Assembly (NCBI GenBank): GCA_964649415.1
Contig: CAZYSK010000042.1
Span: 1-48,090 of the forward strand
Direction of reading: 5' to 3'
DNA length: 48,090 nucleotides
Source: CAZYSK01 sp964649415
GTDB lineage: Bacteria > Chloroflexota > Anaerolineae > B4-G1
Part shown: piece after piece, positions 32,232 to 40,515 of the stretch
How positions within the stretch are numbered: the stretch's first letter is position 1
How the letters are laid out: each line of letters starts with the position of its first letter
Made by a program: the position numbers and the translations under genes
The notes under the pieces: generated by a model
What the model was told of the DNA's origin: nothing
Databases searched by the model: none
Seen by the model: only the letters and a program-made list of their open reading frames with translations

Positions 32232-35200
32232 GTGGATGTGGACAAGAGTACAGACCAACTCAATGCCGAGCTGACTGAGATGCGGCGGCGAATCGCCGAG
32301 TTGGAGGCGGCGGTGGCCGAGTGCAAGCGGGCAGAGCAATTGCTGCTGGCGCTGAACCAGGCAGCCGTTGCTATGGAGCGGGTGTTGACGCCGGAGGGGA
32401 TATTCGCCGCCGTGGGAGAGGAGCTCAAGCGTCTCAATCTCTCCTGTGCGGTGTTCTTGATGGACGAGTCTCAGACCAGGCTGTCTCCCAGATACTTGAG
32501 CCACGGGGCCTCGGCGATCCGGGCCGCCGAGCGGCTGACGGGCCTCAAGGTTGAGAGCTTCTCCATCCCAATTGAGCAGGTGGACCTGTACGAGCAAGTG
32601 ATCCAAGGGAAGCGCACCGTCTTCATGGCGGATACGCAGGAGCGCGCCAGACAGGCATTGCCGGGGCCTGTCAAGCGATTTGCCGCCCAGATCGCGAGGA
32701 TCCTGAACCTGTCCAGATCCATCGGCGCTCCTCTCATCGCAGAAGACCGGGTCATTGGTGTGCTCTCGGTGCAGTCGGACAGCCTGACCGAGAACGACGT
32801 AACGGCCATCACTGCCTTTGCCCACCAAGTGGCCGCGGCCTGGCGCAAGGCACAACTGCTCCAGCAGGCTCAAGGTGAGATCGCCGAGGGCGTGCGAATC
32901 GAAGCGATTCGCACGCAGGCAGAGGAGGCGCTGCGCGAATCGCAGCAGATGCTCCGCTTGATTATGGACCATATCCCGCAGGCTATCTTTTGGAAGGACC
33001 TGGATTTGGTCTACCTGGGATGCAATCGCGAGTTTGCTGCTGATGCAGGATTGGATTCGCCTGACGACATCATCGGCAAGAGCGACTACGATATGCCCTG
33101 GGTGGCGGAGGCGGAGCGTTACCGTGCGGATGACCGGCAGGTGATCGAGACAGGAGAGGCCAGACTCAACTACGAGGAACCTCAGACCATGCCCAGTGGC
33201 GAGCAAACCTGGTTGCGTACCAGTAAAGTCCCATTACGCGACGCGGATGGAGAGGTGGTCAGCGTCTTGGGCATGTACGAGGACATAACCGAGCGGGTGC
33301 GCACAGAGCGACTGTTGCAGGCATTGAACGATGTGGCTCTTTCTATGGGGCAGGCTCTGACGCCCGAGGATGTCTTCGCCGCCGTTGCGGAGAAGTTCGA
33401 TGAGATCGGTTTCCTGTGCGCGGTTTTCCATACAGACGCAAGCCGGACTCGGATATCGCCCGCCTACGCCAGCCACGGGTTCGAGGCGGCGGAGCGGCTG
33501 CTGGGCTCCAGGCGCGACGACTTGGCCATACCTGTCGAAGCTGTAGATGTGTTGGGGAAAGTGGTCTGGGAGAGGGAGACCGTTTTTCTGGGAGACGCAT
33601 GTGATGCCACGCGCCAGTTATTGCGTGAGCCTGCCAAGCGACTTGCCGGGCAGACGGTGAGGACTCTGAGTGTTGCGAAAGCGGTTGGTGCACCGCTCAT
33701 AGCCGACGATCAGGTAATCGGAGTGCTCTTGGTACGGTCAGATGACCTGAGGCAGGAGGATGTGGCGGCCATCACCGCCTTTGCGCATCAGATGGCTGCG
33801 GCCTGGCGCAAGGCGCAGTTGATGCAGGACTTGCAGAGCACTCTCGTCGATCGCCAGTTGGCGGAAGCGGAGCGAGAGCGCTTGCTGGCGCAGGTCCAGG
33901 AGCAGGTCCAAAGGGTGAAACAGATTATGGACACCGTGCCGGCGGGCATGCTTCTGTTGGACGCCGAGCACCGGGTTGTACTGGCTAACCCGGTCGCCGA
34001 GCAGTCACTGGCCGTTCTAGCCGGTGCGCGCGTGGGCGACACGCTCATCCATCTGGGGGACCATCCGCTGGCAGCGCTGCTGAACTCGCCGCCCGAGGGC
34101 CTGTGGCACGAAGTGGCAACGGATGGCCGGGTATTCGAGGTCATCGCCCGATCTCTCGAAACGGGGCCCGGGCCGGGGGGATGGGTGCTCGTCGTGCGGG
34201 ATGTAACCCAGGAGCGGTTTATCCAGCGGCATGCGCAACAGCGGGAACGGCTGGCTACCGTGGGACAGTTGGCTGCAGGTATCGCACATGACTTCAACAA
34301 CATCATGGCAGCCATTGCCCTGTATGCCCAGATGATGGCGCGGACACCGGGTCTGTCAAAGCAGAACCGTGAGCGGCTGGCCACGATTGACCAGCAGGCG
34401 AAGTACGCGACCAAGCTGATCCAGCAAATACTCGACTTCGGAAGGCGCGCGGTGATTGAGCGCAAACCGCTGAATCTGCTGCTCCTCGTCAAGGAACACG
34501 TCAAGTTGCTGGAGCGGACACTGCCGGAGAATATCGCCATAGACCTGTCGTATGGTCCGGACGAGTACACGGTCAAGGCTGACCCGACGCGCATCCAGCA
34601 AGTGATGATGAACCTGGCGCTCAATGCACGGGATGCGCTGCCGGACGGCGGAGAGCTTCATATCGGATTGGAGCGCATCCAGATCACGGGGTGCGAGGAC
34701 GCTCCGCTCCCTGGGGTGGACGCCGGGGAGTGGGTTCAGGTGACACTGTCGGACACGGGCACGGGCATCAAGGCTGAGGTGTTGCCCCACATATTCGACC
34801 CCTTCTTCACCACCAAAGAACCCGGTCAGGGCAGCGGCCTGGGTTTGGCGCAGGTGTATGGCATTGTCAAACAGCACGGGGGCGAGATTGGTGTGGACAG
34901 TGAGCCTAGCCGTGGTACGGCCTTCACGATCTACCTGCCGGCCCTGCCTAGCCATCCGGCGGAGGTACCGGGTGCGGCGATGACTGATCTGGCCCAGGGA
35001 CAGGGGGAGACCATCCTGGTCGTGGAGGACAACCCGGCGGCGCGCGCAGCGTTGGTGGAGAGCCTCAGGTTATTGAACTATCAGGTGTTGGAGGCAGTGG
35101 AAGGGCGGGAGGCATTGGCTGTGCTGGAGGAGCGCGGCAGCGAGGTGGCGCTGGTGTTGAGTGACGTCGTCATGCCGGGGATGGGGGGAATCGCGTTGCT

Positions 35201-35372
35201 TAGGTCTCTGAGACAGCGGGGATTGGAGACCCGGGTGCTTCTGTTGACCGGTCATCCCTTGGAACGGCAACTTGACAGTCTGCAAACTCAGGGGATGGTG
35301 GGTTGGATGCTGAAGCCTCCCAGCCTGGAGCAACTGGCTGAGGTGATCGCCCAGGCGCTGGAGGACACATGA
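32232..35372 (+). CDS. Hybrid sensor histidine kinase (GAF-PAS-GAF-PAS-HisKA-HATPase-REC)
   Basis: A 1046-residue protein without transmembrane helices, hence cytoplasmic. After a short coiled coil come GAF-like domain 1 (about 30-190), PAS (225-355, FWKDLDLVYLGCNREF), GAF-like domain 2 (365-530), a second PAS (560-670), HisKA with the phospho-acceptor His in AAGIAHDFNNIMAAI, HATPase (NLALNARDAL as N-box, SDTGTGI, GQGSGLGLAQVYGIV) and a receiver domain at about 925-1045 with Asp in VLSDVVMPGMGG and a late Lys-Pro. The two GAF units are clear duplicates: LTPEGIFAAVGEE versus LTPEDVFAAVAEK, and SIGAPLIAEDRVIGVL versus AVGAPLIADDQVIGVL. The GTG at 32232 has GGGGGAG seven bases upstream. Ligand and phosphorylation target are unknown. 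Confidence 0.93.
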   Translation: MDVDKSTDQLNAELTEMRRRIAELEAAVAECKRAEQLLLALNQAAVAMERVLTPEGIFAAVGEELKRLNLSCAVFLMDESQTRLSPRYLSHGASAIRAAERLTGLKVESFSIPIEQVDLYEQVIQGKRTVFMADTQERARQALPGPVKRFAAQIARILNLSRSIGAPLIAEDRVIGVLSVQSDSLTENDVTAITAFAHQVAAAWRKAQLLQQAQGEIAEGVRIEAIRTQAEEALRESQQMLRLIMDHIPQAIFWKDLDLVYLGCNREFAADAGLDSPDDIIGKSDYDMPWVAEAERYRADDRQVIETGEARLNYEEPQTMPSGEQTWLRTSKVPLRDADGEVVSVLGMYEDITERVRTERLLQALNDVALSMGQALTPEDVFAAVAEKFDEIGFLCAVFHTDASRTRISPAYASHGFEAAERLLGSRRDDLAIPVEAVDVLGKVVWERETVFLGDACDATRQLLREPAKRLAGQTVRTLSVAKAVGAPLIADDQVIGVLLVRSDDLRQEDVAAITAFAHQMAAAWRKAQLMQDLQSTLVDRQLAEAERERLLAQVQEQVQRVKQIMDTVPAGMLLLDAEHRVVLANPVAEQSLAVLAGARVGDTLIHLGDHPLAALLNSPPEGLWHEVATDGRVFEVIARSLETGPGPGGWVLVVRDVTQERFIQRHAQQRERLATVGQLAAGIAHDFNNIMAAIALYAQMMARTPGLSKQNRERLATIDQQAKYATKLIQQILDFGRRAVIERKPLNLLLLVKEHVKLLERTLPENIAIDLSYGPDEYTVKADPTRIQQVMMNLALNARDALPDGGELHIGLERIQITGCEDAPLPGVDAGEWVQVTLSDTGTGIKAEVLPHIFDPFFTTKEPGQGSGLGLAQVYGIVKQHGGEIGVDSEPSRGTAFTIYLPALPSHPAEVPGAAMTDLAQGQGETILVVEDNPAARAALVESLRLLNYQVLEAVEGREALAVLEERGSEVALVLSDVVMPGMGGIALLRSLRQRGLETRVLLLTGHPLERQLDSLQTQGMVGWMLKPPSLEQLAEVIAQALEDT

Positions 35373-35382
35373 CTGTTAACAC

Positions 35383-35403
35383 AACGTTAACGTTCGAGCT
35401 CGA
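35383..35403. promoter_or_regulatory. Two adjacent perfect palindromes upstream of the prenyltransferase
   Basis: AACGTTAACGTT (35383-35394) abuts TCGAGCTCGA (35394-35403), both perfect palindromes, in the short gap between the kinase stop and the prenyltransferase start. They may form an operator or be coincidental. Confidence 0.35.
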
Positions 35404-35415
35404 CGAGGGGGCGCA

Positions 35416-36348
35416 TTGATCCGCCAGAAGCTGTCTGCCTGGTTTGCCCTCTCTCGCCCGCCGTTTCACTCCGTGGGCGTGCTGCCGTTCATTCTGGGTG
35501 GGGTGCTGGCCTGGCGACAGGGCGGCGTTTTCCGCTGGGATATCTGCATCTGGGGCGTGGTGGGCGTGGTGCTGGTGATGCTGGCCACCTACTACGCAGG
35601 GGAGTACTGGGATGAGGCCGAGGATTCCGCGGGACATGCCATGTCTGTCTCGGGGCGCTTGAGCGCTAGCCGCTTCGCGGGCGGCTCGCGCGTCTTGCAG
35701 CGCGGCCTCTTGCCCCGTCGCGCCGCGCTGTGGGCCTCGCTGGCCAGCCTGCTCCTCGCGACCGGGGTCGGCCTGGTGCTTCAACTGGGCTATCGCACGG
35801 GGCCTTGGACTATCCCCATGGGCGTAGTAGGCATGCTGGGCGGGTTCTTCTATTCCACCCGGCCCGTGCGATGGGTGCGCACGGGGTTCGGCGAGCTGTG
35901 GATCGCGTTTTGCTACGGCTGGCTGCCGGTGGCGGTGGGCTACTACTTGCAGGTGGGCCGGGTTGCGCCCCTGGTCCACTGGCTATCGGTTCCCGTGGGC
36001 CTCACCATATTCAACGTCATTCTGCTCAACGAGTTTCCTGACTACCCAGCCGACTCGGCGACGGGGAAGACCAACCTCACGGTGCGCTTGGGGCGGGAGC
36101 GGGCATCCGGTCTGTACGCACTGGCCAGCCTGGGAAGCGGAGTGGCGATGGCGCTCTCCCTGCGGTACGGCGTGCCCACACGGGCGCTGTACTTCTATCT
36201 GCCCGTCCTGCTTCTTTCGCTGGCCCTGGTCGTGCTGGTTTTGCGCGGGCGCTGGCGGGATCGGACGACACTGGAGAAACTATGCGCTGCCAACCTGCTC
36301 GTGAACCTGGGCACGACGGCTGTCTATATCCTGGCTTTCGTGACTTGA
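35416..36348 (+). CDS. UbiA-family prenyltransferase (MenA-like)
   Basis: A 310-residue membrane enzyme with about eight helices, of the family that attaches a polyprenyl chain to an aromatic or other acceptor. The two Asp-rich sites are GEYWDEAEDSAG (62-73) and NEFPDYPADSATGKTNLTVR. In the first, the Asn expected four residues before the first Asp is Gly62, a deviation from the NxxxDxxxD pattern of MenA and UbiA; both Asp residues remain. The start is TTG at 35416, with GAGGGGG upstream. It overlaps the start region of a radical SAM gene and shares the strand with a polyprenyl diphosphate synthase, which would supply its prenyl donor. Menaquinone synthesis is the default guess but not shown. 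Confidence 0.85.
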   Translation: MIRQKLSAWFALSRPPFHSVGVLPFILGGVLAWRQGGVFRWDICIWGVVGVVLVMLATYYAGEYWDEAEDSAGHAMSVSGRLSASRFAGGSRVLQRGLLPRRAALWASLASLLLATGVGLVLQLGYRTGPWTIPMGVVGMLGGFFYSTRPVRWVRTGFGELWIAFCYGWLPVAVGYYLQVGRVAPLVHWLSVPVGLTIFNVILLNEFPDYPADSATGKTNLTVRLGRERASGLYALASLGSGVAMALSLRYGVPTRALYFYLPVLLLSLALVVLVLRGRWRDRTTLEKLCAANLLVNLGTTAVYILAFVT

Positions 36349-37661
36349 CTGCGAGAGGGCGGAGCCGTTCCCTTCATACGGAATGGTTGCCCGAATGGGG
36401 AGAGCGGCCAACGCGCCGGGTGCGACCGTTCTGGTGGCCGCCTAGCCTGATACTGCGGCAGGCGCTGAGCGCGCTCTACGTGGCTGCTCTGTCCGGCTGG
36501 CGGCACCTGCCGGGCTGGATGCTCAGGTACGGCTTCCAATGTCTGCCCGGGGCCGCCGGGGCACGGGGCATGGGGTGTATCGGTTTCCCGGCGCACCCCG
36601 TCTGGGAGATGACGTCCGCCTGTAACCTGCACTGTATCCACTGTCATGCCGCGGGCGGAAAGCCGGCGGACGACGAACTGACGACCGCGGAAGCCAAGCG
36701 CCTCCTGGACCAACTGGCCGAGGTGGACGACTTCCGCATGATGGCTTTCACGGGCGGCGAGCCGTTGGTGCGCCGCGATCTGTTCGAGCTGTTGGCCTAC
36801 TCTCAGGCTCTGGGATTCACCAACACGATAGCCACCAACGCCACGCTGATAAACGATGCGGTGGCCCGGCGCTTGCGCCGGTACGGCGTGGTGATCGCCG
36901 CGGTGAGCCTGGATGGCTTCGACGCCGAGACCCACGACTACGTGCGGGGACAGCACGGCGCGTTCGAGGCTGCCCTGGAGGGGATACGTGCCCTCCGGCA
37001 GGCGGGCATCCTGCTGCACGTCAACATCACGGCCATGGACTACAACCTGGATCAGATGGAGCCGTTGATGGCTTTGGTCGATGACCTGGGGGCCGGCATC
37101 GTGCTCATGTACCAGTTGGTGCCGGTGGGGCGGGGCTGCGCTATCGGGGACGCCGCTCTGGACCTGGGCGCCAACGAGCGCCTGATCCGCTTCATGGCCC
37201 GGGCACAGCGCCACACCCGTGCCATCATGGAGCCGGTGGCCGGCCCTCAGTATTGGCCCTTTCTGCTGCAGCGGGCGGGCATCCAGGGCGGCCCGCTCCT
37301 GCGCCTGGCGGAACTGGTCTTCCATGGGTGTTCGGCGGGGCGCGGTTTCGTGTACATCAAGCCCGACGGGGAGGTCTGGCCGTGCCCCTTTATCGAGGTG
37401 AGTTGCGGCAACGTGCGCCACACGCCGTTTGCGGCGATCTGGGCCGACTCACCCGTGTTCAGGGATCTGCGGGAGCGGGAGGCGCGCCTGCAGGGGCGGT
37501 GCGGGGAGTGTCGCTACCGGTGGCTGTGCGGTGGCTGCCGGGGGCGGTCCTGGGCCACCACCGGCGACTATCTGGCTGAGGATCCATCCTGTTTCATCGA
37601 CTCAACCGGTGCTTCGCCGCCACCGTCGGACCGCGGCCATCCTGGCCGCATGGACGCATAG
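36345..37661 (+). CDS. Radical SAM protein with SPASM domain
   Basis: A protein of about 438 residues. The radical SAM cluster motif CNLHCIHC (Cys93, Cys97, Cys100 counted from the TTG) is intact, followed by FTGGEPLVRRDL and the SLDGFD block. The C-terminal SPASM-type region has CSAGRGFVYIKPDGEVWPCP, then CGNV, CGECRYRWLCGGCRGR and a final Cys in EDPSCF, enough for one or two auxiliary Fe-S clusters. Relatives act on peptides, haem precursors or cofactors. The start is uncertain: TTG at 36345 overlaps the prenyltransferase stop (TTGA) but lacks a ribosome binding site, and the ATG at 36282 would overlap it by 67 bases. The stop lies within a hairpin-repeat copy. The substrate is unknown; a role with the flanking prenyl genes is inferred. 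Confidence 0.85.
   Translation: MTARGRSRSLHTEWLPEWGERPTRRVRPFWWPPSLILRQALSALYVAALSGWRHLPGWMLRYGFQCLPGAAGARGMGCIGFPAHPVWEMTSACNLHCIHCHAAGGKPADDELTTAEAKRLLDQLAEVDDFRMMAFTGGEPLVRRDLFELLAYSQALGFTNTIATNATLINDAVARRLRRYGVVIAAVSLDGFDAETHDYVRGQHGAFEAALEGIRALRQAGILLHVNITAMDYNLDQMEPLMALVDDLGAGIVLMYQLVPVGRGCAIGDAALDLGANERLIRFMARAQRHTRAIMEPVAGPQYWPFLLQRAGIQGGPLLRLAELVFHGCSAGRGFVYIKPDGEVWPCPFIEVSCGNVRHTPFAAIWADSPVFRDLREREARLQGRCGECRYRWLCGGCRGRSWATTGDYLAEDPSCFIDSTGASPPPSDRGHPGRMDA
37632..37656 (-). repeat. Hairpin repeat copy with GCGGCC stem at the radical SAM gene end
   Basis: In minus orientation the sequence is GCGGCC-AGGAT-GGCCGC followed by GGTCCGA, the same plan as the arrays at 2135 and 23650 with a third stem sequence. 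It lies ten bases before the radical SAM stop. A 25-bp direct copy is at 37808-37832. Confidence 0.85.
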
Positions 37662-37684
37662 ACGAATGAGGGTGGCTACTACTC

Positions 37685-37804
37685 AGGTGGGACGCACTTC
37701 CTGGCTCGAAAACGCGGACGCGGACGTCCGCCTTTGATGGCCATTGAAGCGTTTGTAAGTGCTGGAAGTCGAATTCTCGAACGAAAACCAAGTGCGTCCC
37801 ACCT
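37685..37804. mobile_element. 120-bp element with perfect 15-bp inverted ends
   Basis: Terminal arms AGGTGGGACGCACTT (37685-37699) and its exact complement (37790-37804). The interior contains a GCGGACGTCCGC palindrome and no gene. It is bracketed by 25-bp direct repeats (37632-37656 and 37808-37832). A second element at 39338 has related ends (AGGTGnnnnGCACTT). This resembles a MITE-like non-autonomous element or a REP-type structure; no transposase is in the window. Confidence 0.65.
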
Positions 37805-37807
37805 TGG

Positions 37808-37832
37808 CGCGGCCATCCTGGCCGCATGGACG
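37808..37832 (-). repeat. Second GCGGCC hairpin repeat copy before the polyprenyl synthase
   Basis: Identical over 25 bases to the copy at 37632. Its GGTCC trailer is missing, replaced by sequence leading into the inverted-repeat element. The following GACGAATGAG, also repeated, provides the polyprenyl synthase start codon. Confidence 0.85.
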
Positions 37833-37841
37833 AATGGACGA

Positions 37842-38822
37842 ATGAGATCGGATAAGGGAACACGTCTCATACCGCCGCTGGAGCCGATCCGCGCGGACAT
37901 GGCCCAGGTAGATTGGTGGCTGCACGAGGCGGTGGCCCGGATCGAAGAGCCCCTGGGCTCGAAGCTGGGTTCACTGTTGGGCGGCGGCAAGCGCATACGC
38001 CCCGCGCTGGCGATCCTGTCTGGCCAGGTCTTCGTCCCCTCCAGCGTGCCCTTCTACAAGCTGGCGGCCGCAGTCGAGATGCTGCACACGGCGACGCTGA
38101 TACACGACGACGTGGTGGATGAGTCGCCCACGCGACGGGGTCGGAAGACGCTTCACACGATGTGGCCGACCGGGGCGACCGTGCTGGCCGGCGACTATCT
38201 CATGGCTATGGCGGTATCGCTCGTCGCGGAGCTCGAGCGGCCCCGCGCGCTCAAGGTGCTTGCCGACACGCTGTGTGCTATGTGTGCCGGGGAGATCAGG
38301 CAGATGCTCGCGACCGTGGGGGGCTATAGGGACCGCGAGACGTATTTCCGCCACATTGGGGCCAAGACGGCCTCGCTCTGCGCCGCCGCCACGGAGATGG
38401 CGGGCATTCTCGTCGGGGCAGACGAGGCCCACGTCTCCGCGCTGCGCCGCTTCGGTTGGGAGTTGGGGATCGCGTTCCAGATCGTGGATGACGTGCTGGA
38501 CTTCGTCGGCGACGAGGCGCAGTTGGGCAAGCCGGCCGGCAGCGACCTGGGGCACGGCGTCGCGACCTTGCCCGTGGTCCATTACCTGGAGACGGCCGGG
38601 GACGATTCCGTCGTGGGTGGGGTGCTGTCTGGCGAGCGGGACGAGGCCCGCGTGCGTGCGGCGGTGGACGCCATCCGCGCGTCGGGCGCGATCGAGACGT
38701 CGCTGGCCGAGGCGGCTGCCGCTTCCAGCCGGGGCCAGGATGCGCTGATGGCGTTACCCGGCAATGCGGCACGCGACACGCTGTGCGCGTTGGCTGACTA
38801 CGTGGTGACGCGCAGGCGGTGA
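37842..38822 (+). CDS. Polyprenyl diphosphate synthase
   Basis: A 326-residue trans-isoprenyl diphosphate synthase that elongates allylic diphosphates with isopentenyl diphosphate. The GGGKRIRPAL region, the first Asp-rich motif HDDVVDESPTRRG (from 88), GDYLMAMAV, and the second Asp-rich motif QIVDDVLDF are all present, with GSDLGHGVATLP after it. Length is normal. The ATG at 37842 is chosen because homology begins soon after; an upstream ATG at 37734 lies inside the inverted-repeat element. The ribosome binding site is poor, and the start codon lies in sequence shared with the repeat upstream. It probably makes the side chain used by the nearby UbiA-family enzyme; chain length cannot be read with confidence. 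Confidence 0.93.
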   Translation: MRSDKGTRLIPPLEPIRADMAQVDWWLHEAVARIEEPLGSKLGSLLGGGKRIRPALAILSGQVFVPSSVPFYKLAAAVEMLHTATLIHDDVVDESPTRRGRKTLHTMWPTGATVLAGDYLMAMAVSLVAELERPRALKVLADTLCAMCAGEIRQMLATVGGYRDRETYFRHIGAKTASLCAAATEMAGILVGADEAHVSALRRFGWELGIAFQIVDDVLDFVGDEAQLGKPAGSDLGHGVATLPVVHYLETAGDDSVVGGVLSGERDEARVRAAVDAIRASGAIETSLAEAAAASSRGQDALMALPGNAARDTLCALADYVVTRRR

Positions 38823-38844
38823 ACGGCGACGTCGTCCGCCGGCG

Positions 38845-39237
38845 CTAGCCGGCGGGCTGGCGTTTCTGCCTTGGGCGTGAGAGCAGCCAGGCGATGCCGA
38901 AAATCGCGCCGGGCGACGCAAACAGGGCGAAGTACGGGCCACTCGGGAAGTCGTGCCACAGGAGTAAGTGGGAGAGATAGAACGCGGCCAGGCTTCCAAC
39001 GGTGATGGCCGCGCCGATGCCCTCCCAGCGCCAGGCGACGACCATCCCGACCAACACGCCCAGGGGGAAGAACAGCAGCCCGATCCCTTCCTTAAGGCTG
39101 AGGTTCACCGGCTGGCTGAAGTCGGCCTCGCCTACGAAGAACAGCAGGATGATGCCGATCACGAGGATGCTGAGTATCCTGGCGATCCATCGAACGACGA
39201 GCACGAGCTTAGAGAAACGGGCTTTCACCGCGGCCAT
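38845..39237 (-). CDS. Small four-helix membrane protein
   Basis: A 130-residue hydrophobic protein with four predicted transmembrane helices, an N-terminal basic segment (VKARFSK) and a basic C-terminus (RPRQKRQPAG). The second loop carries EADFSQPVNLSLKEG. The ATG at 39237 is preceded by AAGGAGG at good spacing, which makes translation credible. A longer start at 39369 would run through the inverted-repeat element and is not favoured. No family function is recognised. It converges on the polyprenyl synthase gene with 22 bases between. Confidence 0.8.
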   Translation of the reverse strand: MAAVKARFSKLVLVVRWIARILSILVIGIILLFFVGEADFSQPVNLSLKEGIGLLFFPLGVLVGMVVAWRWEGIGAAITVGSLAAFYLSHLLLWHDFPSGPYFALFASPGAIFGIAWLLSRPRQKRQPAG

Positions 39238-39337
39238 TTGGCCTCCTTGATTACGGTATTGGGTCTTGCTGCCGCTTGCTTTGGGCGCGGAAACCGCGCC
39301 GTGTAAGCGTTTAGGTACAAGGAAAAACCAGCACGTG

Positions 39338-39433
39338 AGGTGACCGGCACTTGAAGAACTTCGTCTCAATGTGATTTCTCAGCGGTGGAACATTAACCAT
39401 CATCACCAGACTACGTTCAAGTGCCGGTCACCT
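39338..39433. mobile_element. 96-bp element with perfect 18-bp inverted ends
   Basis: Arms AGGTGACCGGCACTTGAA (39338-39355) and its exact complement (39416-39433), with a 60-base interior that has no gene. The ends share AGGTG....GCACTT with the element at 37685. It sits in the gap between the GTPase stop and the small membrane protein gene, next to a GGCGCGG/CCGCGCC hairpin (39284-39300). Confidence 0.65.
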
Positions 39434-39484
39434 GAACGGTTACCGCGCCCCTACGACTTGCTTCCAGCCTCGGCGCGTATCGTG

Positions 39485-40471
39485 CTACGTGCGCAGTTCG
39501 ACCACGTCGCCGTCGTGCAGGACGTGGTCGCGGCTTACCATCTGCCCGTCGAACGTGGCGCTGCCCCACACGCGAACCGATTTCAGTTGGGCGAGGAAAT
39601 CCTGGTGCACTCTGCCGGCGAACTCCTCCACCGTGCCCCCTTTCTTCATCACGAACGGCGCGCTCAGATCGGGCTCTTGGCCGGGGGGCTTGGAGTAGAT
39701 GCGCATGATCTCCAGTCTTTCGAACACGGCCTGCTTGAAGCGGTCGAAGTGTCGCCCCGTGGCTGCGGAGACGGGGATCATAGGCCACTCGTCGCCGAGC
39801 AGTTCGCACAGGACCTCGAAATCCTCGTCCAGGCGCTCGTCATCGGTCTTGTTGACCGCGACCAGCAGCGGGATGAAGGTCATCTGCTGTGGTTCGGGAT
39901 AGCGGTCTGCCGGGCGGGGTGGGGCGATGTGGTGTTGCTCCAGGAAGGCGGCCGTGTCCTCGAGCTGCTGAATTGGGTATGCCTGCAGATCCACGACCAA
40001 CAGGATGAGATCCGACCGGCGAATCAGGTTGAGCAACTCCGGCTCCACGTGTTCCCGGTTCACGGGGGGCGTGTCGATCAACTGGACCTGGAAGTCCTCT
40101 ACCGGCATCATGCCGGGGGTGGGCGTCCAGGTGGTGAACGGATACTCCGCCACCTCGGGCGTGGCGTTGGTCAGGGCTGCCACCAGGGCCGACTTGCCCA
40201 CGTTGGCCTGGCCGACCAGGGCCACCTGCCCGGCGCCCTCCTTGTCGATGTGGAAGACCGATTCCTGCCTGCTGATGGCCTTCTTGGCTTGAGACGAGTC
40301 TTTCAGTTTGGACAGCTTCCGCCGCAGACTGGCCCGCAGGCGGTCCGTGCCCTTGTGCTTGGGGATGGTGCCGAGGAACTCCTCGAGACGGGCGATCTTG
40401 TCCGGGACCGATTTGGCCTCGCGGTATCGTCTCTCTGCCTCAAGGGACTCTGGGGGAAGGTTAAGCGGCAT
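39485..40471 (-). CDS. OBG/DRG-type GTPase with TGS domain
   Basis: A 328-residue TRAFAC GTPase. The basic, coiled N-terminus (about 10-65) precedes G1 GQANVGKSA (87-95), the switch region YPFTTWTPTPG, G3 DTPP, and G4 NKTD. A C-terminal TGS domain (about 255-328) ends in HVLHDGDVVELRT. This layout matches the DRG/OBG-like group, which associates with ribosomes or translation factors; the precise role of the bacterial members is unclear. It is cytoplasmic. It lies downstream of the thioredoxin reductase gene by about 45 bases on the same strand and may be co-transcribed. Confidence 0.9.
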   Translation of the reverse strand: MPLNLPPESLEAERRYREAKSVPDKIARLEEFLGTIPKHKGTDRLRASLRRKLSKLKDSSQAKKAISRQESVFHIDKEGAGQVALVGQANVGKSALVAALTNATPEVAEYPFTTWTPTPGMMPVEDFQVQLIDTPPVNREHVEPELLNLIRRSDLILLVVDLQAYPIQQLEDTAAFLEQHHIAPPRPADRYPEPQQMTFIPLLVAVNKTDDERLDEDFEVLCELLGDEWPMIPVSAATGRHFDRFKQAVFERLEIMRIYSKPPGQEPDLSAPFVMKKGGTVEEFAGRVHQDFLAQLKSVRVWGSATFDGQMVSRDHVLHDGDVVELRT

Positions 40472-40515
40472 GTCTGTACGCTATCCTTGCGTCGTCTCTA
40501 TGGTGCGTCCGTGAC

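Noticed and set aside
32216..32232. GGGGGAGTAGCG, similar to the opening of the yybP-ykoY (Mn2+) riboswitch motif
   Set aside because: It is the kinase ribosome binding site region; the second conserved loop of that riboswitch is absent, and it lies after rather than before the terminator.
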